Part shown: piece after piece, positions 9,129 to 17,337 of the stretch
Layout: each line of letters opens with the position of its first letter
How positions within the stretch are numbered: position 1 is the first letter of the stretch
Origin: an uncultured Methanobrevibacter sp.
Lineage (GTDB): Archaea; Methanobacteriota; Methanobacteria; Methanobacteriales; Methanobacteriaceae
NCBI RefSeq assembly: GCF_902784195.1
Contig: NZ_CACZTX010000009.1
Location: 124,001-188,000, forward strand
DNA: 64,000 nt
Direction of reading: 5' to 3'
Translations under genes and position numbers: made by a program
Notes under the pieces: generated by a model
What the model saw: only the letters and a program-made list of their open reading frames with translations
Told to the model about the DNA's origin: nothing
Databases searched by the model: none

Positions 9129-10499
9129 ATGGAAGAGCATATAGACTTATTTAAAAAGATATTAACTAAAATTGATGATAAGGTTGATTATGCAGATATA
9201 AGAGCAGGAAAAGGAAACAATACAAGCATAATCATGAAAGACAATCAAATTCAAGAAATCAATACAGGCCTTTCCACTGTTGCAAGAATAAGAGTATTGA
9301 ACAATGGAGCATGGGGATTCGCTTCTACAAACGACTTCTCTAAATTAGAGGAGATAAGTGAAAAGGCAATTAAAATATCAAACTCACTTACTGGAGACAT
9401 TGAACTTGCAGAATGTGAAATTATAGAGGATAATGTAAAGACCGATAGAAAAATATCTGTAAGTGATGTTAGCATTGAAGATAAGAAGGAATTGATTCAG
9501 GAAGCAAACAAGGCAAGCAATGTTGGAAAGGTAGTTAGCACAACAGTCAGCTATTCAGATGGTGAAAGCCAAACTGCCTTTGTAAGCAGTGAAGGGAGTG
9601 AAATTCTTGTAGACAGTTCAAGAGTGGCACTTGCACTTAATGCAGTTGCTTCTAATGGAGAACTGATTCAATTCAACCATGGCAGTTTAGGTGGAGTGAA
9701 AGGGTTCGAAATATTGCAGGATGCAGACATTGAATCCTTTGGAAGAAAGATTGGGGAAAAAGCAACTGAACTATTGGATGCAAAGCCAGCTCCATCAGGA
9801 CGCTTTACAATTGTAGCTGACAACAATCTCACTGGAGTGTTCATTCACGAAGCTGTAGGGCATGCTGTTGAGGCAGACCTTGTCCTTCAGGATGATTCAA
9901 TTTTGCATGATCAAATGAACAAGAAAATTGGAACAGACATTGTAAACATCTATGACGATTCTAGTTACAAAGACGGATTCGGCTATTACCCATATGACGT
10001 TGAAGGAGTCAAAACCAGAAAGAATCAAATCGTTAAAAATGGTGAGCTTGTATCATTCCTAACTTCAAGAGAAAGTGCAGGCAAATTAGGAATCCCACTT
10101 ACTGGAAATGCAAGGTCCTCAGTCAGTGACCAACCTATTGTCAGAATGAGTAACACTTTCCTTGAACCTGGAGACTTAAGCTTCGAAGAACTTATTGAAG
10201 ACATCAAGGATGGAATTTACCTTAAGGGCTCAAGAGGAGGACAAGTTGATACCGGTAAAGGAATTTTCCAATTCAATGCAACTGAAGCATACAAGATCGA
10301 AAATGGTGAACTTGCAGATCACTTCCGTGATGTTTCATTATCTGGAAACATTCTTGAAACACTTAAAGGTGTTGATGGAATAGGTTCAGATTTCAAGCTT
10401 AGTGTCGGTTACTGTGGTAAAGGTGGACAAACTGCACCAGTCGGTGATGGCGGACCACACACCAGAATCTTGAATGCAATGGTAGGTGGAAGTAGCTAA
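9129..10499 (+). CDS. tldD: TldD-type metalloprotease
   Basis: The 456-residue protein belongs to the TldD/PmbA family. The zinc motif HEAVGH (His240, Glu241, His245) followed by Glu249 marks the catalytic TldD subunit rather than PmbA, which lacks it. In bacteria TldD-TldE is a cytoplasmic protease that trims ribosomally made peptides and degrades CcdA; the archaeal role is not settled. The C-terminal segments RGGQVDTGKGIF and VGYCGKGGQTAPVGDGGP match the family. Its PmbA/TldE partner is not in the window. AAAGGAGTCTT precedes the ATG. Confidence 0.94.
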   Translation: MEEHIDLFKKILTKIDDKVDYADIRAGKGNNTSIIMKDNQIQEINTGLSTVARIRVLNNGAWGFASTNDFSKLEEISEKAIKISNSLTGDIELAECEIIEDNVKTDRKISVSDVSIEDKKELIQEANKASNVGKVVSTTVSYSDGESQTAFVSSEGSEILVDSSRVALALNAVASNGELIQFNHGSLGGVKGFEILQDADIESFGRKIGEKATELLDAKPAPSGRFTIVADNNLTGVFIHEAVGHAVEADLVLQDDSILHDQMNKKIGTDIVNIYDDSSYKDGFGYYPYDVEGVKTRKNQIVKNGELVSFLTSRESAGKLGIPLTGNARSSVSDQPIVRMSNTFLEPGDLSFEELIEDIKDGIYLKGSRGGQVDTGKGIFQFNATEAYKIENGELADHFRDVSLSGNILETLKGVDGIGSDFKLSVGYCGKGGQTAPVGDGGPHTRILNAMVGGSS

Positions 10500-10752
10500 A
10501 TCAAATAGCTATTGTATATTAAAAATTAAATATATTAATTTTTTATTGAATTTCTTTACTATCAATTTAATTGAAGATATAATTAAAATAAACTATTCAT
10601 GTTAAATAGTAAACGAATTGATAAAAAGATATGTAGATAAAGTAGTCTAAAAATGATATTTTAGAAAAATTTCTAAAAAAATACATTAAACTATTAAAAA
10701 ATATACATTGAAATCTTAAAAAATAATCATGAAAAAATTTGAAGGTGGAAAT

Positions 10753-11310
10753 ATGTTAAGTGAAGATGATGGAAAATATTTGTTAAGTGTAGCAAAAGAT
10801 GCTATTGAAACATATGTCAAAGAGAATAGAAAAATTGACACACCTTCAGATTGTCCAGACTATATGCATGAGGAACTTGGAGTTTTTGTCACATTGAACA
10901 AACACAATAATCTAAGGGGATGCATCGGTTACCCTGAACCTGTTTACCCATTGATTGATGCTGTCATTGATTCAGCAATTTCTGCAGCAATGAGAGATCC
11001 ACGTTTTCCAAGTGTTGATGAAAGTGAATTGGATTCACTCGATTATGAGATTACTGTTTTGACCAAGCCACAAGTCATTGAAGTTGAAAAGCCAATCGAT
11101 TATTTAGACAACATCATCATTGGAAAAGATGGATTGATTGTTGAACGTGGATTCTACCGAGGATTGCTCTTGCCACAAGTGGCTCCAGAACACAATATGG
11201 ACAAAGAAGAGTTCCTATCCCACACTTGCATGAAGGCAGGACTTAGACCAGATGCATGGTTAGATAAAAATACAAAAGTATACAAATTCCAAGGGCAAAT
11301 ATTTAAATAA
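10753..11310 (+). CDS. AMMECR1-domain protein
   Basis: The 185-residue protein is a member of the AMMECR1 family (TIGR00296-like), cytoplasmic and of unknown biochemical role. The family hallmark NNLRGCIGY is present, followed by AAMRDPRFPSV and VAPEHNMDKEEFLSHTC. The upstream in-frame ATG at 10729 is unlikely to be the start because GAAGGTGGAAAT, a good ribosome site, lies between it and the ATG at 10753. Archaeal members often sit beside radical SAM or MEMO-type genes, but no such neighbour occurs here. The family call is firm, the function open. Confidence 0.93.
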   Translation: MLSEDDGKYLLSVAKDAIETYVKENRKIDTPSDCPDYMHEELGVFVTLNKHNNLRGCIGYPEPVYPLIDAVIDSAISAAMRDPRFPSVDESELDSLDYEITVLTKPQVIEVEKPIDYLDNIIIGKDGLIVERGFYRGLLLPQVAPEHNMDKEEFLSHTCMKAGLRPDAWLDKNTKVYKFQGQIFK

Positions 11311-11401
11311 AGCTTTTTATAAAAGTATTAACTTAAATAATAGAATTATAATTATTAAAATTATTAAATATTAAACTATTAAATTATCAAATTTTATTAG
11401 A

Positions 11402-11477
11402 ATCATTAGAATTATTAAAATTATTAAAATTATTAAAATTATTAAAATTATTAAAATTATTAAAATTATTAAAAAAA
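11402..11477. repeat. Seven tandem 9-bp repeats (ATTATTAAA)
   Basis: Seven perfect copies of ATTATTAAA run from 11411 to 11473, preceded by one or two degenerate copies. The array lies 35 bp before the ribosome site of the nog1 gene, where its promoter should be. Tandem 9-mers are prone to slipped-strand copy-number change, which would alter promoter spacing. Confidence 0.9.
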
Positions 11478-11507
11478 TAAATTATTATGATTACATGGTG
11501 ATAAAAA

Positions 11508-12560
11508 ATGATGTTACCAACTATTCCAACTCCAGATGAATTATTAGATAAAGGTTTCAGAAGAGGTAAGAAGGCAGCTGATTTAAGAAGAGGAGAAAAG
11601 ATGCCTAAACACTTAAAAGGCAAACGTATCGAAGAAACAAGAGTAATCACTGCTTGTCAAGTCATTAAAGATAGACTTAAAATGATCTTGGACCGTACCC
11701 CTGAAATCGAAGAGTTACCTGAATTTTATCAAGATTATATAGACATCACTGTAGGTGTAGATGATTTCAAGCAAGCATTAGGTGCACTTAATTGGGCTTA
11801 TGGTATTATTACCCAGCTCGAAAAGGAATATGGTGCAAAAATCAGAAAATCCTCTTCTGAAAGGGCAACTGGCCTTAGAAAACAGGCTTATGGAAGAATC
11901 TCTTCAGTTGTTCATAAGATTGAAAAGGATCTTGACTTCTTAGACTTTGCAAAACAATCCTTAAGGAATATGCCTACTGTTGACTTTGATGCAATAAGCA
12001 TTGTAATTGCAGGTTTCCCAAATGTAGGTAAATCAACATTGCTTACCCACATTACAGATGCAGAGCCTCAAGTGGCTAACTATCCATTTACAACAAAAGG
12101 TATTCAAATAGGACACTTTGAGAAAAAATGGCAGCATTACCAAATCATTGACACTCCCGGTTTATTGGATAGACCTATTGGAGACATGAATGATATTGAA
12201 TTGAATGCTATGGTAGCTCTTGAACACTTGGCAGATGCAATATTGTTCATTTTTGATGGATCTGAAACCTGCGGATACCTTCTTGAAAATCAATACAATC
12301 TTTTAGAAGAGATTCAAAATGTGTTTGATGCTCCTATCATCTACTTATTCAATAAAATGGATATTGCTGAGTATGATGGCATAAGACATGATTATGTACA
12401 ACAGTACATTGATAAATGTGAAGATCCATTGCTTATCTCAGCTGCAGAGGGAGAAGGTATTGAAGAAATCATTGACTTAATAATGAAAGTTGAAAAAAGA
12501 GAAAGAATTGAAGAAGAAGACGAATATGAAGATGATGAAAATTACTTTGATTTAACATAA
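11508..12560 (+). CDS. Nog1-family ribosome-biogenesis GTPase
   Basis: The 350-residue protein is a Nog1/Obg-type GTPase, expected to act in assembly of the large ribosomal subunit. An N-terminal helical domain (residues 1-160) precedes the G domain. The P-loop is GFPNVGKST (169-177), G2 lies in the YPFTTKGI segment, G3 is DTPG, and G4 is NKMD. The C-terminus ends in an acidic patch. It starts ATG-ATG after GGTGATAAAAA; either codon could be used. The upstream tandem 9-bp repeat probably lies in its promoter. Eukaryotic Nog1 has a longer C-terminal region that is absent here, as is normal for archaea. Confidence 0.92.
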   Translation: MMLPTIPTPDELLDKGFRRGKKAADLRRGEKMPKHLKGKRIEETRVITACQVIKDRLKMILDRTPEIEELPEFYQDYIDITVGVDDFKQALGALNWAYGIITQLEKEYGAKIRKSSSERATGLRKQAYGRISSVVHKIEKDLDFLDFAKQSLRNMPTVDFDAISIVIAGFPNVGKSTLLTHITDAEPQVANYPFTTKGIQIGHFEKKWQHYQIIDTPGLLDRPIGDMNDIELNAMVALEHLADAILFIFDGSETCGYLLENQYNLLEEIQNVFDAPIIYLFNKMDIAEYDGIRHDYVQQYIDKCEDPLLISAAEGEGIEEIIDLIMKVEKRERIEEEDEYEDDENYFDLT

Positions 12561-12763
12561 GTAATTTTTCATGATTCTTTTTTTTTGATTTTTATTCTAC
12601 TTTCTATTTTTTATTTTTCCATTAATTTTATTTTTTTAATTATTTTATAATTATTTTATAAATATTTTATAATTATTTTATTATTTTTTTACTATTTTTA
12701 AAAAATCATTTTCTAATTCAACATTTTTTTTATCAAACTTTTAGTAACTTTTTATTACTAAAA
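12561..12763 (+). terminator. U-rich termination region after nog1
   Basis: The first 200 bp after the nog1 stop contain many T-runs of five to nine bases on the plus strand and repeated ATTATTTTATA blocks around 12637-12680. This matches the oligo-U termination style of archaeal RNA polymerase. No hairpin is evident and I see no gene here. Confidence 0.55.
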
Positions 12764-12974
12764 TAGAAAAGTTTATAAATGATGAATTACTAGTATACAT
12801 TATGAATAAAAAGTATACTTAAAAATTCTAAATTTTTTGAATTTCTGAAAAATTTGAGAAAAATCTTAAAAAAATTAAGAATTTTGTATACTAAATGAGT
12901 AAAATGTATACAATTCATAGAAATATTTATAAGATATGAGTCATATAGTATACATTAGAAATAAATGTACACTA
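12764..12974 (+). promoter_or_regulatory. Duplicated promoter/operator module with three GTATAC pairs
   Basis: Six GTATAC-type hexamers occur in three pairs: 12793/12813, 12886/12906 (each exactly 20 bp apart) and 12948/12967 (the last is GTACAC). The first and third pairs sit in two copies of one module: TAGAAAN then TTTATAA (12772-12778 and 12926-12932), then TAGTATACATTA about 19-20 bp later. The hexamers therefore lie where transcription should start. The middle pair is in inverted orientation. The only gene downstream is the Hsp20-like gene at 13096, so this is probably a heat-shock or stress operator with two alternative start sites and a long leader. Confidence 0.65.
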
Positions 12975-13095
12975 AGTTTTATAAAAAAATTTTATAAAAT
13001 TTACAGATCATGTTTATAATTTATAAAAATTTTATCTATAAAACATAGGTACAAGTTTTATGAATTTTAAAAAATAATGTAAAGGAGATATTAAA

Positions 13096-13740
13096 ATGCC
13101 TGAAGATGTAAAAGAAGACATTGAAGTAGAATTTGAAGAAGTTGACGTAGAAGTAGAAACTTCCAAATCTGACGAATTAAAAGAAAAAGCAGAAAAATTC
13201 AGAGAAGACTTCAGAACCAAAGCTGAAGCAAGAAATGAGGCTAACAAAGAAAAATTCGATGAAACCTTAAACAAAAGTAAAGATGTTGCTGGAAAAGTTG
13301 GTGAAAACCTTAGTAAAACTATCGATGACACCATTATTGCAATGAAAGCTCTTCAAAAGAATTTCGATACCAGATACCAAGGCTACAAAGAAACCGTTGC
13401 AACCGGAAATATCAGCATCGACTTAGCAGAAAACAAAGATTTCTACTACTTACAAGCTTACTTAGCAGGTATCGAAAAAGAAGACATCTCCATTGAAGCA
13501 ACTAACAACTCTGTAACCATCAAAGCATGCTTTGACAACATCATGAAAAACATTGAAAGTACTGAAGAAAACCCAGCAACTTTAATTGTTTCCGGTATCA
13601 AAGCAGGTGAAGCAGACAGAACAGTTACTTTAACTGAAGACATTGTAAAAGAAGAAATTACTGCAAAACACAACAATGGAACCTTATTCGTAACAATTCC
13701 AAAAAGAATAGTTCCTAAAACTAAAATAGACATCGAATAA
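13096..13740 (+). CDS. Small heat-shock protein, Hsp20/alpha-crystallin-like, with helical N-terminus
   Basis: The 214-residue protein has an acidic then strongly charged helical region (about residues 1-95, predicted coiled coil) and a C-terminal alpha-crystallin-like domain (about 100-205). The diagnostic segment near the end is NNGTLFVTIPK, matching the A-x-x-x-G-x-L-x-x-x-x-PK motif of Hsp20 proteins, and the extreme C-terminus KIDIE carries an I-x-I docking motif. Such proteins hold unfolding proteins without ATP. The N-terminal region is longer and more charged than in common archaeal Hsp20, which may alter oligomerisation. AAAGGAGAT is an excellent ribosome site. Upstream operators point to stress regulation. 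Confidence 0.82.
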   Translation: MPEDVKEDIEVEFEEVDVEVETSKSDELKEKAEKFREDFRTKAEARNEANKEKFDETLNKSKDVAGKVGENLSKTIDDTIIAMKALQKNFDTRYQGYKETVATGNISIDLAENKDFYYLQAYLAGIEKEDISIEATNNSVTIKACFDNIMKNIESTEENPATLIVSGIKAGEADRTVTLTEDIVKEEITAKHNNGTLFVTIPKRIVPKTKIDIE

Positions 13741-13790
13741 ATTATTTAATAAATTATTTAATAAATTATTTCGAACAATTATCTCAACAT

Positions 13791-13830
13791 TAAAAAGATT
13801 AAATTAATTTTTAATCTTTTTAATTTTTTA
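13791..13830 (+). terminator. Stem-loop terminator after the Hsp20 gene
   Basis: TAAAAAGATTAAA (13791-13803) pairs perfectly with TTTAATCTTTTTA (13810-13822) across a six-base loop and is followed by a T-run. It lies 50 bp after the stop codon. Confidence 0.65.
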
Positions 13831-13869
13831 AATTATTAAACACAACATAAACACCTTAACTTTTTTTAA

Positions 13870-13904
13870 TTTTTGCAAGATTTTCTTGCAAAAATATTTT
13901 TTTC
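13870..13904 (+). terminator. Second stem-loop with T-run
   Basis: TTTTTGCAAGA (13870-13880) and TCTTGCAAAAA (13884-13894) form an 11-bp perfect stem with a three-base loop, followed by a T-rich run. It may back up the first terminator or end a short RNA. Confidence 0.6.
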
Positions 13905-14089
13905 ATTTTCAATTTGATTTTTCATATTCAAATTTTCAATGCTAAATTATGTATAAATTTCTCAAATATTAAAATATTATAAATTATTAACTATTTTTAT
14001 AAAATAAATCTAAAATTCAAATATATTTGAAAAATAAGTATTGACAATATAGATATAGGAATTTAAGAAAATTTAAGTGAAAAAAAGGG

Positions 14090-14145
14090 AAAAGGTTTAA
14101 TACTAAGTAATGATATAATATTACTATACTATTATAACGGAGGTG
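14090..14145 (+). promoter_or_regulatory. Histone gene promoter with dyad and strong ribosome site
   Basis: GGTTTAATAC at about 14095-14104 is the best TATA candidate. The inverted repeat AGTAAT (14106-14111) and ATTACT (14120-14125) lies where transcription should start. GGAGGTGA at 14139-14146 is a strong ribosome site for the ATG at 14152. The rest of the 410-bp spacer from 13741 holds only the two stem-loops. Confidence 0.5.
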
Positions 14146-14151
14146 AAAATT

Positions 14152-14355
14152 ATGGCAATTCCTAAAGCTCCTGTAAATAGGATTATTAAAGATGCTGGTG
14201 CTGAAAGAGTAAGTGATGCAGCTGTAGTTGCATTAGTAGAATACTTAGAAGCTGACGCAGCAGCAGTAGCTAAAAAAGCAATTGAATACGCTAAAATTGC
14301 AAAAAGACAAACTGTAAAAGCAGATGATATTGCATTAGCTATCGACAAAGAATAA
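14152..14355 (+). CDS. Archaeal histone, HMf family
   Basis: The 67-residue protein is a single histone fold that dimerises and wraps DNA. PKAPVNRIIKDAGAERVSDAA and KRQTVKADDIALAI match the HMfA/HMfB family closely, including the RVS contact and the helix alpha-3 KADDI motif. It ends directly after the fold, with no tail. A GTG at 14143 in frame is part of the ribosome site GGAGGTGA, so the ATG at 14152 is the start. The gene is monocistronic, followed by U-rich sequence. It is one of the clearest markers that this is archaeal DNA. Confidence 0.98.
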   Translation: MAIPKAPVNRIIKDAGAERVSDAAVVALVEYLEADAAAVAKKAIEYAKIAKRQTVKADDIALAIDKE

Positions 14356-14440
14356 GTGTATTAACTTTTCTTTTAAACATTTTTAATAAAATTTTATTTT
14401 ATTTTTTACTATTTTTTTATATTTTTTACTATTTTTAACA
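14356..14440 (+). terminator. U-rich terminator after the histone gene
   Basis: After the histone stop the plus strand carries repeated T-runs (CTTTTCTTTT, TTTTTAAT, TTTTATTTTATTTTTT) within 60 bp, the usual oligo-U archaeal termination signal. No hairpin is needed or seen. Confidence 0.5.
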
Positions 14441-14531
14441 ATTTAAACATTTTAAACTACTTTTATTAGATATTTTTATAATAAACTAAAAAAAATTAAT
14501 TTTAAAAAAAAAGAAAAAAAGAAGTGGAAAA

Positions 14532-15203
14532 TTAAATTTTCAAGGTATCTTGAGCTATTTTTACACCTAAACCATAAGCGTCTTTCAAGTCAATTGGGAA
14601 GTGTATTTCTTTCCTTTTAGCTTTTAATTCAGGGTCAAATGCATAATTTTCATACTTGGAATAATCTGTAAATTGATAAGTGTCATAAACCTTTAATGAA
14701 TGTGGGTTTGAGTAAACATTTTCAAGATTGCTTTCTAAAAGATCAAATGTGCTGCCATAAAGCGGAGCGCATATGTCCTCAGTAACATTCATAGTGTAAA
14801 TCATTCCAATAGGCATTCTTTTAGGAGCATTGGACTCTCCACCGTAAACGAATAAAGAAAATAAAAACCTTTCAAAAAAGGATCTGAGTTCTCCAGTTAT
14901 CTCACCAAAGTAAATAGGGCTTCCAAAAATGATTCCATCAGACTCTTTCATTTTAGGAAGCAAATCCCTTAAGTCATCTTTGATAGGGCATTGCGCATAA
15001 TATTTCCCGCCAATCTTTTTACAATGGAAACATGATTTGCATCCTTTGAAATCCAAGTCATAAAGATGAACATTATGAATGTTAATTTCTTCTTCATCAT
15101 GGTTCTTCTTTAATTCATCAACAATGCCTTGACTTGCTTTTTCCAATAATTGGGCAGTGTTAAATTTCTTTCTTGGACCGCCATTCACTATATAAAAATC
15201 CAT
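14532..15203 (-). CDS. Iron-sulfur flavoprotein / NADPH-dependent FMN reductase family
   Basis: The 223-residue protein has a flavodoxin-like fold beginning FYIVNGGPRKKFNTAQLL, with the flavin loop GSPIYFGEITGELRSFFER. Between them is a compact cysteine cluster, C-x2-C-x2-C plus a later C (CKSCFHC then AQC at about residue 71), as in the iron-sulfur flavoprotein (Isf) group of methanogens, which moves electrons or reduces oxygen and peroxide. Family membership is clear; the donor and acceptor are not. It stands alone on the minus strand and the ATG has no strong ribosome site. Confidence 0.85.
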   Translation of the reverse strand: MDFYIVNGGPRKKFNTAQLLEKASQGIVDELKKNHDEEEINIHNVHLYDLDFKGCKSCFHCKKIGGKYYAQCPIKDDLRDLLPKMKESDGIIFGSPIYFGEITGELRSFFERFLFSLFVYGGESNAPKRMPIGMIYTMNVTEDICAPLYGSTFDLLESNLENVYSNPHSLKVYDTYQFTDYSKYENYAFDPELKAKRKEIHFPIDLKDAYGLGVKIAQDTLKI

Positions 15204-15376
15204 AAAATCACGTTATAATCTGTTTAAAAAAATTAATAAAAAATATCTGAATTAATTATAAAAAATATTAAAAAATTCTTATAAAAATCTTATAAAAATC
15301 AAAATAATAAAAAAAAATTAAAAATAAAAATGAAAAAAGATAAAGAATTTTTCATTTACCAAAAAAATCAAACAAA

Positions 15377-16390
15377 CTATTCGTATCTTACTTTACCAAT
15401 ATGTCTTGTACTGCCCGGATCTTCACCATTGAAGTGTGCTAAATAGTAAACAAACCATTCTAAAGGTATTACAAGTATAAATGGTGCAAGCAATGGATTA
15501 ATATCTGCATAATCCTTAAGGTTATATATTATCACATTTGCAGATAATTCATTCCTGGAATTTCTAATAGCTATCTTAGTCAACTCATCACTTTCCAAGT
15601 CAGCATCCAAGAAAATTAGAGGAACATCTTTTTCTGCCCTTTCTATTAAACCATGCCTATATTCAGATGAATAAAGTGGACAAGCATGCTTGATAGCCCC
15701 TTCCATCAACATGGTCATAGCCAATTTATATGCAAGACCAAAGTTAACACCGCTACCTAAACAGTAGAATCCTTCTTCATCTTTTAATTCTTCTGCCAAT
15801 TTTTTATTGTCTTCTTCAGTAGTTTTTAGAAGATCTTCAATTAAATCAGGCATAGCAGATAACTGTTCTAAAATTTCATCCGCCTTTTCATAACCTGAAG
15901 CTGCAAATAAAATTTGATAAAGACATGCTAATTGAGTGATATAAGTTTTAGTACCAAGAATGGCTGTTTCAGTATTTCCTAAGGTTTTGACAGGATATTT
16001 GGCTTCCTTAATCATTGAACTTTCAGGTTCATTTGAAATTGAAACAGTGTCAATATTAAATTCATTAGCTCTCCTTAAAGCGGCTAAAGTGTCAGCAGTT
16101 TCACCAGATTGGGAAGTTGCAATAAACAATGAATTTTCATTTTCATTTAATTTTTTATTGTATAAGAATTCATAGCCAGTGAAAACTTCTATTCTTAAAT
16201 CAGATACAGATGCCAATGCATCCCTTATAGAATAACAGGTGGAAATAGAACTTCCACATCCAATTAAATAGATAGTATCAACAGATTCAACTAATTTAGA
16301 AATATTAGCCATATTATCCAATTCAGAAGCAAAAGTCCTTCTTAAAGCTTCTGGTTGTTCCATCATTTCATAATACATCTGATATTTCAT
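15377..16390 (-). CDS. Double SIS-domain sugar-phosphate isomerase/deaminase (GlmS isomerase-like)
   Basis: The 337-residue protein contains two SIS domains and no glutaminase domain. [11 protein letters not shown] at the N-terminus resembles the linker that precedes the GlmS isomerase part. The first SIS phosphate loop reads [13 protein letters not shown] and continues with [11 protein letters not shown]; the second starts near [17 protein letters not shown]. Proteins of this layout are ammonia-using glucosamine-6-phosphate synthases or deaminases, or deglycases of Amadori sugars (AgaS/FrlB-like). The true substrate cannot be read from sequence. An AAGGTGGTTTT site precedes the ATG. It is cytoplasmic and monocistronic. 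Confidence 0.82.
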   Translation of the reverse strand: MKYQMYYEMMEQPEALRRTFASELDNMANISKLVESVDTIYLIGCGSSISTCYSIRDALASVSDLRIEVFTGYEFLYNKKLNENENSLFIATSQSGETADTLAALRRANEFNIDTVSISNEPESSMIKEAKYPVKTLGNTETAILGTKTYITQLACLYQILFAASGYEKADEILEQLSAMPDLIEDLLKTTEEDNKKLAEELKDEEGFYCLGSGVNFGLAYKLAMTMLMEGAIKHACPLYSSEYRHGLIERAEKDVPLIFLDADLESDELTKIAIRNSRNELSANVIIYNLKDYADINPLLAPFILVIPLEWFVYYLAHFNGEDPGSTRHIGKVRYE

Positions 16391-16585
16391 AAAACCACCT
16401 TATAAATTGAAATAACAATCTTATAAACTTTTTTATTAAAATTAAGTTATTAAAGCCATTATTTTTAATTTTTAGCTATTTTAATATATTATATATACTT
16501 TTATCATTTATACTATAAAAAGTTTATATAATTAATTATTAATAAATACTAATAGAATTTAAAAACAATTAATTAGAGGCAAAAA

Positions 16586-17199
16586 ATGGAAATTGATTTA
16601 ACAAAAATAGGCATGTATAAAGACCAGCAATATGAAGTCATTATCACTACAATAGACAATAATGGAAAATCCAATGCTGCACCATTTGGACTAAGAGTCT
16701 TGGAATAAAAGAAAAAGAAGAATTCGTCGTAAATGTCACAACTGACCCATTAATGTTTACTCTCGCAACAACAAATACAATTCCTGACGAATATCTGACC
16801 AGAATCTCTAATAAAACCCAAAGCAGTAATGAATTGGCATATTTGACTGATGCTGATGCTTATTTCATATGTGAAGTTAAAAGTTTGAAAACATCCCTAA
16901 GAGAAGATGACATTAAATCAAGCGATGTCAATTTCATTAAATCAGAAGTAGTTAAGCTCAATATTAAAAATAAATGCGTTAAACCAATAAATAGAGCAAT
17001 TCATGCATTGACTGAGGCATTGGTAAATTATTCCAGAATAAACATTGTTGATGAGGATACACGAAAATATTTCATTGAAAGATTTTTAGAATCCGAAAGA
17101 GTAATCAAAAGAGTGGGAAATGAAAAGGAAAAAGAATCAATTCAAATCCTAAAAGATGATTTGATAAATCAAGGATTTGAGATTTTGAAAAAAGAATAG
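16586..17199 (+). pseudogene. DUF447-family FMN-binding protein, broken by an internal deletion
   Basis: An ATG at 16586, after a GAGGC ribosome site, opens a frame with the family N-terminus EIDLTKIGMYKDQQYEVIITT and NAAPFGLRVL, then stops at 16706-16708. The rest continues in another frame from about 16702 (IKEKEEFVVNVTTDPLMFTLAT) to a stop at 17199. Against the family layout, roughly 20 residues are missing between LRVL and the IKEKEEF segment, with a net frame change. The longest intact frame, from 16753, lacks the first half of the split-barrel flavin domain and is unlikely to work. A sequencing or assembly error is possible but would have to remove dozens of bases. Confidence 0.75.
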
Positions 17200-17222
17200 G
17201 GTTATAAAAATAATTAAAAATT

Positions 17223-17292
17223 AAAAATAGTTTAAATTAATAAAAAAAATTAAAATTTAAAAAAATAAAAATAGTTTAAATTAATAAAAAAA
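17223..17292. repeat. Two copies of an AT-rich 25-bp repeat
   Basis: AAAAATAGTTTAAATTAAT plus an A-run occurs at 17223-17248 and again at 17267-17292, 44 bp apart, between the DUF447 remnant and adenine deaminase. This is low-complexity sequence with no evident function. Confidence 0.5.
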
Positions 17293-17337
17293 TAAAAAAA
17301 GAATAGATTAATAAAAAAAGATTAAATAATAAATTAT

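Noticed and set aside
11387-11650. Minus-strand frame encoding Asn-Asn-Phe repeats
   Set aside because: It is simply the translation of the 9-bp tandem repeat on the opposite strand and overlaps nog1.
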